Shown in pieces: positions 35,607 through 43,981 of a stretch of 64,000 nucleotides of DNA (its first letter is position 1; each line of letters starts with the position of its first letter). Location of the stretch: assembly GCA_020832555.1 (NCBI GenBank), contig JAFIEM010000005.1:1-64000 (forward strand), read 5' to 3'. The notes beneath the pieces were generated by a model. That model was not told the DNA's origin. It made no database searches and saw only the letters and a program-made list of their open reading frames with translations. The DNA is from Natronohydrobacter sp. (GTDB taxonomy: Bacteria > Pseudomonadota > Alphaproteobacteria > Rhodobacterales > Rhodobacteraceae). The position numbers were made by a program, and so were the translations under genes.

Positions 35607-35641
35607 ATCGAGAGTCGGGAACCTGTGTCAGGGTAAGGGCA

Positions 35642-36955
35642 ATGATCGACATTTCGGGCAACCCGGAAACGCGTGCGTTTGGCCAAAAGGTGGGAGCACC
35701 CGGCCAGAGCGCACCAGAAAACACATCGCCGCTATCGCCCTTCGGATCGGTTCTGGATGGGCTGATTAAGGATCACCTTGCCCCTCGGTCTGCCACACAT
35801 ATGGCAGGGCGCTTGCCCATATCGGCATCGATATCGGGGGCAGAGGCGCTGGCGAACGACATCGTCTGTGTCCTGGATGCGCAGACCCTTTACCACAGCG
35901 AACAGCAGTCCATCAGGCCCTCGCCAGTTGGATTTGTGCGGCCTGATGCATGGAAGCCAGAGGTCGATCCTGCTCTTGCAGCAATGGACACAGTGTCAGA
36001 GCAACTGGAAGGGATGCCTCAATTGGCTGACATGATCGAGACAGATGGCGTGCAGACAGGTCTTGCCGATGCCGGTGCGGTCGCAATGCAGGAAACCGCC
36101 TCTGGGCCACAACGCGCGAAGCCGGCAAGAAGCGCATCACTCGATGATGTATCTGATCCACAAAGCACAGTGGCCACGCCCGCCGACCCACTCAAACCGC
36201 ATGCGAGCCCGGTACTGTCGGCGCATGAAGCAACCGACGGCGAAGAGACAGCCCTGATCGGGACAATCTCGAAGAAGCCTGTTCTGTCGGTGCAACCCGC
36301 AGTCGTGAAACCGCAGGCAACGCCAAACCAACCTTCTGCATCTGTCACAATGCAAATGTTCGGCCCTGCACCGAGCACCGCTCAGGTCGATCCGCCCCAA
36401 GGCGTGCAACACGCTGTGCAATATACAGGTCATACTCCGGGCTCAATTCAGGTCGGAACCGACAATCTGCAAACCAACGCGCTCGGTATTGCCGCTCCGA
36501 CAACACCGCAGCAAGGCATTGCAGGTGCGGCGCAGATTGTCCAGGGTCCCAATTCGGCGATCCCGATGCACGGACCGAACTGGGTCATGCCGATGGTTTC
36601 GGGGCCGGTTGTGTCGCTTCTTGACGCTGCAGGTGGGCGCATGGTGATCGACATTGCCCCCGAAGAGCTCGGACGTCTGACCATCTCGCTTACGGTACAG
36701 GGCGATACGGCCATTGTCCGCTTTCAGACAGATACGCCTGAAGCCGCGCGGATCCTCGCAGATGCTGAGCGGCACCTCTCGTCGGAACTGGCGCGGTTTG
36801 GCATGACGCTTGCAGGACATGATGCAACAGCTGACCGGAAGCAGTCCGGCGGTCGTTCCGCCCATCCCTCTGATCAGCCGGGTTTGTCGGATGACCTGTC
36901 GGGACATTCTGCAAATCCTGCCGTTGCGACGGCGCTTGTCAACATCATTGCCTGA
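35642..36955 (+). CDS. fliK: Hook-length control protein FliK
   Basis: Molecular ruler (437 aa) that is secreted during hook growth and switches FlhB to late substrates. The long, low-complexity Pro/Gln/Ala-rich N-terminal part (to about residue 330) is followed by the globular C-terminal domain with the FliK core (RMVIDIAPEELGRLTISLTVQ and ILADAERHLSSELARFGM) and a polar tail. Start ATG has GGGTAAGGG directly upstream and lies 36 nt after the -12 of its promoter. Confidence 0.9.
   Translation: MIDISGNPETRAFGQKVGAPGQSAPENTSPLSPFGSVLDGLIKDHLAPRSATHMAGRLPISASISGAEALANDIVCVLDAQTLYHSEQQSIRPSPVGFVRPDAWKPEVDPALAAMDTVSEQLEGMPQLADMIETDGVQTGLADAGAVAMQETASGPQRAKPARSASLDDVSDPQSTVATPADPLKPHASPVLSAHEATDGEETALIGTISKKPVLSVQPAVVKPQATPNQPSASVTMQMFGPAPSTAQVDPPQGVQHAVQYTGHTPGSIQVGTDNLQTNALGIAAPTTPQQGIAGAAQIVQGPNSAIPMHGPNWVMPMVSGPVVSLLDAAGGRMVIDIAPEELGRLTISLTVQGDTAIVRFQTDTPEAARILADAERHLSSELARFGMTLAGHDATADRKQSGGRSAHPSDQPGLSDDLSGHSANPAVATALVNIIA
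36800..36813 (+). promoter_or_regulatory. Possible internal sigma54 promoter inside fliK
   Basis: TGGCATGACGCTTGCA, with GG at 36800-36801 and GC at 36812-36813, lies within the fliK coding region (codons for FGMTLAG) about 150 bp before fliL. The match is as good as that of the intergenic promoters. Because it is in conserved coding sequence it may be chance. Confidence 0.4.
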
Positions 36956-36965
36956 GATCAAACCA

Positions 36966-37553
36966 ATGCCCGATAAATCCGCTCCCCCGACGATTGACGA
37001 CACCACCGCCGAAACGCGCAGGCGCGGCGGCAAGCTGGTCATGCTGCTGGGGCTCACTCTGGGGGCCGCAGCTTTCACTGGGGCAGGGTTTGGCGCAGCC
37101 TGGTTTCTGTTTCACGAACGCAACTCGCCCGTGTCGCAAGCACTGCGCATGATTGAACGCCCTGTCCAGAGTGATGACCTGCGCCCAAGGGGCGGGATGC
37201 CCGGCCAAACGCGACCCACGCCGGCGGACGGGGCGTTTCAGACCACCTATTTCAGCTTTGACGAACCCCTGACCACCAACCCGCAAGGGTCGCGCCGGTT
37301 CATTCAGATCGGTGTAACCCTGTCCACACAATATGATGCCAAGGTGATGGATTTCGTGAAGAAGCACCAGGCCGCCCTGCGCTCAGATATGCTGGCAGTC
37401 ATTGGCGGTTTCTCCGAGGACGCCATGTCGGGGCGCGAGGGACGAGAGGCACTGGCGCTCGCCTTGCGCGAGGCGATCAACGAACGCCTTGAGATACTCG
37501 AAGGGTTTGGCGGGGTCGAAGGCGTATTCTTTCCCTCTTTCGTCCTGCAATAG
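36966..37553 (+). CDS. fliL: Flagellar basal-body protein FliL
   Basis: Membrane protein (195 aa) that surrounds and stabilises stators. A cytoplasmic N-terminus is followed by one membrane span near residues 20-44 (LVMLLGLTLGAAAFTGAGFGAAWFLF cluster) and a periplasmic stomatin-like domain (LTTNPQGSRRFIQIGVTLS). C-terminus VEGVFFPSFVLQ is typical. The ATG at 36966 lies 10 bp after the fliK stop; a longer upstream frame overlaps fliK and is rejected. Confidence 0.9.
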   Translation: MPDKSAPPTIDDTTAETRRRGGKLVMLLGLTLGAAAFTGAGFGAAWFLFHERNSPVSQALRMIERPVQSDDLRPRGGMPGQTRPTPADGAFQTTYFSFDEPLTTNPQGSRRFIQIGVTLSTQYDAKVMDFVKKHQAALRSDMLAVIGGFSEDAMSGREGREALALALREAINERLEILEGFGGVEGVFFPSFVLQ

Positions 37554-37560
37554 ACGCGCC

Positions 37561-38565
37561 ATGGCAAAACAACGCAAGCTTTCAGCAACCGAGGTCGCAG
37601 CTCTTGTCGGGGGGTTGAGCGATGATCTCGGGACCTCCGACGCGGTCGAGCTTGTCAACGGCAAGCCTGTGCGCCCCTTCTCCTTTGCAACCACCCTCGA
37701 TTCAAGTATCGGCGAATATCATGGATTGCGTATCATCCATGAAAGGTTCTGCCGGATCGCGCGGACCGCTTTTCTGCCGATGCTGCGCTTTCAGCCGCGC
37801 CTGTCCAGTTTCCTGCCCGAACTGATGACTTTTGAAGAGTATCGAAACGGACAGGAGAATTTCCTTTCCCTGACGATCAGTGCGTCCGAGGAATTGCGCG
37901 GCAATCAGTTGATGGTTCTGCCCCCGTCATTCGTAAGACTGCTGACAAATGCCTATTATGGCGGCGGTGTCGCTGTCCCGAAGGTGCAACGCACCGAATT
38001 CACGGCGACGGAACACCGGGTTATCGAACTCATCACAGATCGGCTGAACGCGGCTCTGCAACTTGCCTGGCGCGACATTTTCCCGGTGAGCTTCTCTGCG
38101 ACCAGCCGCGACGAGAACATGCAGTTTCTGGCATTTGCGGAGAACCAGGAAAAGATTGTGTCCTGTTCCTTCATGGTCGAGATTCCGGGGCACGAGGCTG
38201 CCAGTTTCGATATTCTCTATCCGCTGCAAATGTTCAAACCTATTGCCGGTGTCTTGCGGTCACGAATGCAATCCGACCAGTTGACCGAGGATCGTAGCTG
38301 GCGCGAAAAGCTGGAGGCCGCTGTCCTGAACATTCCGCTGACCATCTCGGCGCGTCTGTGTCAGCCGCAGGTTTCTGTCGCACGGCTGCTGCGTCTTGAA
38401 GATGCCGATGTGATCCCGGTTTCGCTTGGTCCATCGGTCGATCTGCTGATCGAAGGTGTGCCACTTCTTTCTGCGCAACCCGGTGAGCAGGGCGGCAAGA
38501 GTGCTGTCGCCATATTGCGCCCGCTTGGGGGCGCTGGTTTCCCGAAAGGACAGTCAAATGAATGA
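37561..38565 (+). CDS. fliM: Flagellar switch protein FliM
   Basis: C-ring protein (334 aa) that receives CheY-P. The N-terminal peptide KLSATEVAALVGGL resembles the CheY-binding motif LSQ-x-EIDALL. A CheC-like middle domain and a C-terminal SpoA domain (LTISARLCQPQVSVARLLRLEDADVIPV) follow. The likely ligands are phosphorylated CheY proteins such as CheY6 (21.1 kb). The ATG lies 7 bp after fliL, and the end overlaps fliN by 8 bp. Confidence 0.93.
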   Translation: MAKQRKLSATEVAALVGGLSDDLGTSDAVELVNGKPVRPFSFATTLDSSIGEYHGLRIIHERFCRIARTAFLPMLRFQPRLSSFLPELMTFEEYRNGQENFLSLTISASEELRGNQLMVLPPSFVRLLTNAYYGGGVAVPKVQRTEFTATEHRVIELITDRLNAALQLAWRDIFPVSFSATSRDENMQFLAFAENQEKIVSCSFMVEIPGHEAASFDILYPLQMFKPIAGVLRSRMQSDQLTEDRSWREKLEAAVLNIPLTISARLCQPQVSVARLLRLEDADVIPVSLGPSVDLLIEGVPLLSAQPGEQGGKSAVAILRPLGGAGFPKGQSNE

Positions 38566-38842
38566 TGAACCAAAGCAGAGCACACCAGAACATTTGCGCC
38601 TTCTGGAAAGCATTGATGTCATGCTGACGGTCGAGGTCGGTCGGACCCAGATGACCATTCGCGACTTGCTGCGCCTGTCTGAAGGATCGGTGATCGAACT
38701 GAACCGGCTGGCTGGTGATCCGCTCGATGTGCTGGTCAATGGCACCCCGATCGCGAAGGGTGAGGTTGTCATGGTCGGTGATCGCTTCGGTATTCGGTTT
38801 GGCCAGATCATCACCCCCGAAGAGCGCGCCGATATCGTCTGA
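38558..38842 (+). CDS. fliN: Flagellar switch protein FliN
   Basis: C-ring base protein (94 aa) consisting of one SpoA domain: LTVEVGRTQMTIRDLLRLSEGSVIELNRLAGDPLDVLVNG, the hallmark of FliN. It lacks the longer N-terminal extension of some homologues. Overlaps the end of fliM and so is translationally coupled. Confidence 0.95.
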   Translation: MNDEPKQSTPEHLRLLESIDVMLTVEVGRTQMTIRDLLRLSEGSVIELNRLAGDPLDVLVNGTPIAKGEVVMVGDRFGIRFGQIITPEERADIV

Positions 38843-38916
38843 TCCGCACGCGATGGCACGATCCTTGCAGCCTGTCCGTGACTGCGGGGCGCGACCCCGC
38901 GCTTCCGGGGGCGTCC

Positions 38917-39198
38917 ATGGAAATCGTGCGGTTCGACCAGTTCCTTGTTCTGTTGCTGTTCATGGCGGCTCTCGGCCTGCTGTGGTGGTATGCAATGCGC
39001 AACAGGAAAGAGCTGTCGCAGAAACTCCGACGCGGGCGGCGGATGCAGCTTGTGGAAAGCCTGCATCTGGGCGGGCACGCGCGCGCCACATTGCTTGTGA
39101 TCGATCAGCGCGAGTTTCTGTTGGTGCATGGCAAAACGGGCACCCCTGCCCTTCATCTTCTGGGTGAAGGCGCGGTCGAGAGCGAGGCCTTGTCATGA
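38917..39198 (+). CDS. fliO: Flagellar export gate assembly protein FliO
   Basis: Single-span membrane protein (93 aa) that helps assemble the FliPQR core. Membrane helix near residues 7-25 (FLVLLLFMAALGLLWWYAM) is followed by a basic stretch and the FliO beta motif (MQLVESLHLGGHARATLLVIDQREFLLVHG). ATG at 38917 is chosen; an upstream GTG would add 13 residues. Overlaps fliP by 4 bp. Confidence 0.87.
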   Translation: MEIVRFDQFLVLLLFMAALGLLWWYAMRNRKELSQKLRRGRRMQLVESLHLGGHARATLLVIDQREFLLVHGKTGTPALHLLGEGAVESEALS

Positions 39199-39932
39199 TC
39201 CGTCCGGCGCTTGTCATACTATTCTTGCTTGCGCCAGCCTGCGCTGCCGCGCAGGGTCTGCCTGCCCTGACCATAACGGAAAGCGATCAGGGAACGAGTT
39301 GGTCGCTTTCCTTGCAGATCCTTGCATTGATGACAGCACTGACTGTTCTGCCGTCGCTGCTGCTGGGCATGACGGCTTTCACGCGGATCATCATTGTCCT
39401 GTCAATCCTGCGTCAGGCACTGGGCACCCAGCAGACCCCTCCCAATCAGGTTCTGATCGCGCTGGCCCTGTTTCTGACCTTCTTCGTCATGCAGCCGGTC
39501 CTTCAGCAAATCTACGATCTGGCACTCGCGCCCATGCTCGATGACCAGATGCCGCAGAGTGAAGCGCTCGCACTGGCCAGCGACATTATCAAAGGGTTCA
39601 TGGTCGAGCACACCCGCCAGAATGATCTGCTGATGTTTGCCGACATGGCGGGCGCAGGGCCATTTGCGACGCCCGAAGAGGTGCCTTTTCATGTCCTGTT
39701 GCCCGCGTTTCTGACTTCTGAACTCAAGACCGCCTTCCAGATCGGATTTCTGTTGTTCCTGCCCTTTCTCGTGATCGACATCGTTATCGCTTCGATCCTT
39801 ATGGCGCTGGGGATGATGATGGTCTCCCCGGTGATGGTGGCGCTGCCCTTCAAGTTGCTTCTCTTCGTCCTTGTGGATGGCTGGGCGCTGACAGTCGGAT
39901 CGCTTGTCGCAGGCTACGGTCTGGGGGGCTAG
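39195..39932 (+). CDS. fliP: Flagellar export gate protein FliP
   Basis: Core export-gate protein (245 aa). A cleavable signal peptide (MIRPALVILFLLAPACAAAQ) precedes four membrane segments with signatures FTRIIIVLSILRQALGTQQTPPNQVL and LPAFLTSELKTAFQIGFLLFLPFLVIDIVIAS. It forms the gate with FliQ and FliR. Confidence 0.96.
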   Translation: MIRPALVILFLLAPACAAAQGLPALTITESDQGTSWSLSLQILALMTALTVLPSLLLGMTAFTRIIIVLSILRQALGTQQTPPNQVLIALALFLTFFVMQPVLQQIYDLALAPMLDDQMPQSEALALASDIIKGFMVEHTRQNDLLMFADMAGAGPFATPEEVPFHVLLPAFLTSELKTAFQIGFLLFLPFLVIDIVIASILMALGMMMVSPVMVALPFKLLLFVLVDGWALTVGSLVAGYGLGG

Positions 39933-39935
39933 GGC

Positions 39936-40202
39936 ATGGAGTTCAGCGACGCCACCGACCAGTTGCAGCTTGCCTACTTCACCATCCTGAAAGTTGCAGG
40001 CCCAATTCTGGCGGTCGCTCTCGGCATAGGGCTGCTGATCGGCATTCTTCAGGCCGCGACGTCGATCAATGAAAACACGCTCAGCTTCGTTCCCAAACTG
40101 GTTGTGGTCTTCCTCACCATGGCGCTCGGATCGGCGCTGATGCTGGGGGCGCTGTCGGACTACTTCCTGTTTGTTTTCGATCAGGTTCAGGGCATTCGAT
40201 AG
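39936..40202 (+). CDS. fliQ: Flagellar export gate protein FliQ
   Basis: Two-span export-gate protein (88 aa), with family motif VALGIGLLIGILQAATSINENTLSFVPKLVVV. It lies 3 bp after fliP and 11 bp before fliR. Confidence 0.95.
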   Translation: MEFSDATDQLQLAYFTILKVAGPILAVALGIGLLIGILQAATSINENTLSFVPKLVVVFLTMALGSALMLGALSDYFLFVFDQVQGIR

Positions 40203-40213
40203 GGGCACATGGC

Positions 40214-41014
40214 ATGGAGGGCGGTTTTGTTACCTTGCCGGGCCTGGAACTTGCCCGGTTTGCCGATGCGCTTGCGGCACTGCTTTTCGCGGCGCTGCGG
40301 ATCGGCGCCTTCCTGATCGCCGCGCCGGTTTTTGGCGGGCGTTTCGTCCCTCTGCCCATTCGGATTGTGGCCGCGATCTGCCTGTCGCTCTTCGTGGCTC
40401 AACATCATCCCATGCCGGATGCGCATAGTCTTGCCACATTGTCAGCCGTTCCGATCATTCTGGCCGAAATCGCACTGGGCGTCACTGCCGGGCTTGTCCT
40501 GACGATCCTTTTCGGAGCAGCGAGCCTGGCCGGGGACAGGGTGGCAAACGCGGCCGGTCTGGGCTTTGCCATGCAGGTCGATCCGACGGCGACAGGACAG
40601 ACGCCTGTTCTGGCGCAGCTTTTCAGCCTGACCCTGATGATGGTCTTTCTCGGCATGGATGGACATCTGCTTGCGCTGCGGATCGTGTTTGACAGTTATG
40701 CGGCTTTTCCGCCGGGCGCATCGCTGGATGTGGTTGCCCTTGCTACCGCCGGGATTGCGGCGGGGGCTGCCATGTTCGCGCTGGGGGCATCGTTGATGCT
40801 ACCTGTCGTGGCGGGGCTGCTGGTGCTGAATCTCTCGGTTGGGGTGCTCACGCGCTCGGCACCGCAGCTTAACCTGTTTTCCGTGGGGTTTCCGATCACG
40901 ATCCTGATGATGTTCGTGCTGCTCTGGCTCAGTGCGCCCAATCTGCTGCTGGGGCTCTCCGGACTGGTCAGCGATGCGCTGCGGGACATGCAGGCCCTGC
41001 TTTCCCCATCCTGA
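40214..41014 (+). CDS. fliR: Flagellar export gate protein FliR
   Basis: Multi-span export-gate protein (266 aa). Motifs include FAALRIGAFLIAAPVFGGRFVPLPIRI at the first helix and GFAMQVDPTATGQTPVLAQLFSL in the middle. C-terminal hydrophobic helices and position between fliQ and flhB agree. Confidence 0.94.
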   Translation: MEGGFVTLPGLELARFADALAALLFAALRIGAFLIAAPVFGGRFVPLPIRIVAAICLSLFVAQHHPMPDAHSLATLSAVPIILAEIALGVTAGLVLTILFGAASLAGDRVANAAGLGFAMQVDPTATGQTPVLAQLFSLTLMMVFLGMDGHLLALRIVFDSYAAFPPGASLDVVALATAGIAAGAAMFALGASLMLPVVAGLLVLNLSVGVLTRSAPQLNLFSVGFPITILMMFVLLWLSAPNLLLGLSGLVSDALRDMQALLSPS

Positions 41015-41023
41015 GAGGACAGA

Positions 41024-42187
41024 ATGGCCGCGCCTGACGACAGCGCCGAACGAACCGAAGAACCCACCCCGCGCAAGCTGGAGGAAGCCCGGCGCGAGGG
41101 GCAGGTCCTGACCTCGAAAGAAATGATGGTCTTTGTCGCGATTTCCGCAGCGACTGTTCTCATGCTTGCGCTGCCCGTGCTCGGTGCCAGCGTGCTCGCG
41201 CGCTGGCAAAGCTATCTGCTGACGCCGCAGCGACTGGATGAGGATGTCCTGCTGCACGCGTTGCGGATGGGCGGACGGGATGTGCTGACTGTGGCAGGGC
41301 TCGTTGGTCTACCAGTGATGCTGGTCATGATAGGCACCCAGATTTCAATCGGCGGGCTGAACTGGACCGCCAAGGGCTTTGCCTTCAAGCCCGAAAAGAT
41401 CGACCCGCTAAAAGGCCTGAAGCGTATGGTTTCGATGACATCGCTGGTGGAACTGGGCAAGGCAGTGGGCAAGGTCGGCTTGCTGGGCTGTGTGGTGCTG
41501 GGCGGCATGTATCTCGGACTTGAGATGCTGATCATCCTCGGGCTGGTGCCACTCACAGATGCCATGGGGCTGATCTTTCAACTCGCCATGGGCATTTTCG
41601 GAGGACTGACACTGGTGCTGGGGCTTGTTGCGCTGGTTGATCTGCTCTGGCAGGCACACAAGCATCGCAAACAGTTGCGCATGACCTTGAGCGAAGTGAA
41701 ACGCGAAAGCCGCGAGGACAACGGATCGCCCGAGGTCAAGGGCAAGCTGCGCCGGTTGCAGATGGAAGCCAGCCAGCGCAGCGCCCGCGAGCGCGGCGCA
41801 TTGGCGCATGTGCCCGAAGCGACAGCTTTGATCGTCAACCCGACGCATTTCGCGGTGGCCTTGCGCTATGTGCCGGGACAGGATGACGTGCCCATGATCA
41901 TTGCGACCGGACAGGATGCGCTGGCCGCGCAGGTGATCGCGCGGGCGCGGGCAGTCAACATCCCGATCCTGCGCTTGCCGCCTCTGGCGCGCGCGCTCTA
42001 CTTCAGTGGCGATATCGGCCAACCCGTTCAGGAAGAACTGTTCGGCGCAGTTGCTGCGGTCCTGGCGCATATCTGGCGGATTGAGCGCGGACTGCATGAG
42101 GATCTGCCCGAAATCGACGTCCCGCGCGAGATGCGGTTCGATGCATTCGGGCGCAGGCCGGGGGATGCCGGTTTTGCCGAAAGCTGA
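41024..42187 (+). CDS. flhB: Export substrate-specificity switch FlhB
   Basis: Autocleaving export-apparatus protein (387 aa). The N-terminus DDSAERTEEPTPRKLEEARREGQV is diagnostic, four membrane helices follow, and the cytoplasmic domain carries the N-P-T-H self-cleavage site at about residues 272-275. Cleavage after Asn with FliK contact would switch export from hook to filament proteins. The gene follows fliR by 9 bp and closes the fliK-flhB run. Confidence 0.96.
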   Translation: MAAPDDSAERTEEPTPRKLEEARREGQVLTSKEMMVFVAISAATVLMLALPVLGASVLARWQSYLLTPQRLDEDVLLHALRMGGRDVLTVAGLVGLPVMLVMIGTQISIGGLNWTAKGFAFKPEKIDPLKGLKRMVSMTSLVELGKAVGKVGLLGCVVLGGMYLGLEMLIILGLVPLTDAMGLIFQLAMGIFGGLTLVLGLVALVDLLWQAHKHRKQLRMTLSEVKRESREDNGSPEVKGKLRRLQMEASQRSARERGALAHVPEATALIVNPTHFAVALRYVPGQDDVPMIIATGQDALAAQVIARARAVNIPILRLPPLARALYFSGDIGQPVQEELFGAVAAVLAHIWRIERGLHEDLPEIDVPREMRFDAFGRRPGDAGFAES

Positions 42188-42259
42188 TCAGGTCGAGCCG
42201 GTCTCGAATCCCGTCCGCCCTGTTGAAGAACTGTAGAAATCACGGATCGCGCGCACTCT

Positions 42260-42273
42260 GGCATGGGTCTTGC
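42260..42273 (+). promoter_or_regulatory. Sigma54 promoter of the 42.3-44.0 kb operon
   Basis: TGGCATGGGTCTTGCA with GG at 42260-42261 and GC at 42272-42273, located 72 bp after flhB. The next gene starts at 42320 with an AGGAAAGGG ribosome site, so the leader is about 35 nt. Confidence 0.85.
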
Positions 42274-42319
42274 AGACTCGTTGGGAATGGTTTGCCAAAG
42301 TCAGGAAAGGGTCGTCATC

Positions 42320-42565
42320 ATGTCCGGTTCGCTCTCGGGGTGCCGCCGTTGTCAACAGGCACGCCGCTTCGCCAGCTTCTGTTTTGCCGCTTTCGCGGTC
42401 GCGCTGGTATTGTCAGCGTCAGACCCGGTCTTTGATGCCTGGCAACAAGGCGTTCTGTTGCTTTGTGGCCTTCTCGCGGCACTTGCGTTCTTCCGCCATC
42501 CGATCGCGCGCCTGAGCACGGCGCTCGCCAGCAAGCTCCAGGGTAGAGGATGGAGACATGACTGA
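42320..42565 (+). CDS. Unknown small membrane protein, first gene of sigma54 operon
   Basis: An 81-aa protein with a Cys pair near the N-terminus (GCRRCQQ, C8 and C11) and two predicted membrane segments (about 20-35 and 43-60), ending in a basic amphipathic stretch. No family is recognised. The ATG at 42320 has a strong ribosome site. It overlaps the next gene by 8 bp. Its promoter type and position between flhB and rpoN suggest a flagellar role, not shown by homology. Confidence 0.68.
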   Translation: MSGSLSGCRRCQQARRFASFCFAAFAVALVLSASDPVFDAWQQGVLLLCGLLAALAFFRHPIARLSTALASKLQGRGWRHD

Positions 42566-43262
42566 TCCCGTCACGGAAAGCCACCTGCAAGAGATCGCGC
42601 GCAAAGCGGTTGACGCCGCCCAACTGGCCACCGAAGCCGCGCATGAAGCCGAGGCAGCGATTGCTGCGCGAAGCGAAGCAGCCCAAGCCCTCGGCAAGAC
42701 CGCACGCCAGACGCAATGGCTGTCTTTGGGCGCAGTCGCAGGGTCCATCTTGATCTTGGCGGCAGGTGGCCTGTTCTGGGCGCGCGCCTCCAGTCATCTT
42801 GGACAGGCTGCCGAAGTGCAGGCAGCAGCCACAGCTGGCTTCATCGAGAACCTGGTGCAAATGAACACGGCGCTGGATCAGATGCAGCAGGTCATCGATG
42901 CCTCGACCGATGCAATGAATCGCAGCGAGCAGGAAGTGGCTGTTCTGATCGCGCGGCTTGATCAGCGCTTGGGCGATGTCGCACAGGATTTCGCCGGAAG
43001 GCGCGACCTGACCGAAGCGGCGTCACCAGCGCCTGCAGAAGTCCTGATCGCCCTCGCAGAGCTGGAAATGCGCCTGAGCAGACAAATCTCCGATCTGGTT
43101 GTCCCGGCTCCAGCGGCGGTCGCTTCTGCTGTAAGACCCCAACAATCGGCAGACTCGGCATCACCGGCGCCTTCTCAACAAGCGCGCAACAGCAGAGCTG
43201 TATCGCGCCCTGCCCCGCGACCAGCACCACCTCCGCAGCCCAATCCTTTCAGCTTCCCTTGA
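42558..43262 (+). CDS. Unknown bitopic membrane protein with coiled coil, MotF candidate
   Basis: A 234-aa protein. An alanine-rich helical cytoplasmic N-terminus (residues 1-50) precedes one membrane span (about 54-74, LSLGAVAGSILILAAGGLFWA), a periplasmic helical region with coiled-coil potential (about 85-175) and a Pro-rich C-terminus (PAPRPAPPPQPNPFSFP). R. sphaeroides fla1 encodes MotF, a bitopic membrane protein needed for motor rotation; this gene agrees in topology and neighbourhood, but I could not confirm sequence identity. Stator or rotor accessory function is therefore only a candidate. Confidence 0.72.
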   Translation: MTDPVTESHLQEIARKAVDAAQLATEAAHEAEAAIAARSEAAQALGKTARQTQWLSLGAVAGSILILAAGGLFWARASSHLGQAAEVQAAATAGFIENLVQMNTALDQMQQVIDASTDAMNRSEQEVAVLIARLDQRLGDVAQDFAGRRDLTEAASPAPAEVLIALAELEMRLSRQISDLVVPAPAAVASAVRPQQSADSASPAPSQQARNSRAVSRPAPRPAPPPQPNPFSFP

Positions 43263-43288
43263 TCCGCAAAGCAAAAGAGACTTCGCCG

Positions 43289-43981
43289 ATGACTGAGAGC
43301 CATGAAAACACCTCTCTCGTTCTCAAACGATGCCGCGCCGACGACGCGGGCTATCCGTTCGGCCTTCATGCCGGAGACAGATTGATCGCAGTCAACGGTG
43401 CAACCTGGCACGGGTCCGCGTCGGCCTTGCAGAAAATCGTCGCAACCCATGGTCAGCCAAGCCTGCTGACATTCATGCGAGATGGCATCGTCTTTTCGAT
43501 ACTGACGCCGCGCGCCGACCTTGGGTGCTGGGACGCGAAGCCAGCGCTGAATGAGCCGTCTGAACTGCCAGCATTGGACAGCCCCGTGCGCAACTGGGAG
43601 ATAATGGCGGACAAGAACGGTAATCACGACCTGTTTACTGTCGATGCGTCGCTGCTTGCCCTCGTAGCGCCACCTATCTGGCTGGCGAAGTCGCGCCTAT
43701 GGTCGGGGCTTGCGGTGTTTTTCACGGTCATTGCGCTCAGCCTGCCTGTTGGGACTGCGCTGTTATTTGTTGTCTGGATCGTTGCCGGTGTCCATCTTTG
43801 GCGCGACGGAGCAGAACACCTGCGCATCGCGCTGCAAATGCGGGGCTATGTGCGTCGTGGCATCGTGGCTGCGACCAGCGAAGCCGAGGCTGTCGCATTG
43901 TGGTCTCGCTTGGTCCCGCAGGCGCGCTTCCGCTTCGCACATCCGCAATCAGTTGGACAGCTCCAGTCATCACTGGGCTGA
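43289..43981 (+). CDS. Unknown PDZ-like protein with membrane segment
   Basis: About 230 aa. Residues 8-80 look like a PDZ-type fold (GYPFGLHAGDRLIAVNG, then LQKIVATHGQPSLLTFMRDG). A hydrophobic region at about 135-168 could form one or two membrane segments, followed by a basic/amphipathic tail. No catalytic protease domain is present. The ATG at 43289 follows AAGAGA; a TTG ten codons upstream is an alternative. It ends convergent with rpoN (12 bp overlap). It is third in the sigma54-driven operon and of unknown function. Confidence 0.68.
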   Translation: MTESHENTSLVLKRCRADDAGYPFGLHAGDRLIAVNGATWHGSASALQKIVATHGQPSLLTFMRDGIVFSILTPRADLGCWDAKPALNEPSELPALDSPVRNWEIMADKNGNHDLFTVDASLLALVAPPIWLAKSRLWSGLAVFFTVIALSLPVGTALLFVVWIVAGVHLWRDGAEHLRIALQMRGYVRRGIVAATSEAEAVALWSRLVPQARFRFAHPQSVGQLQSSLG

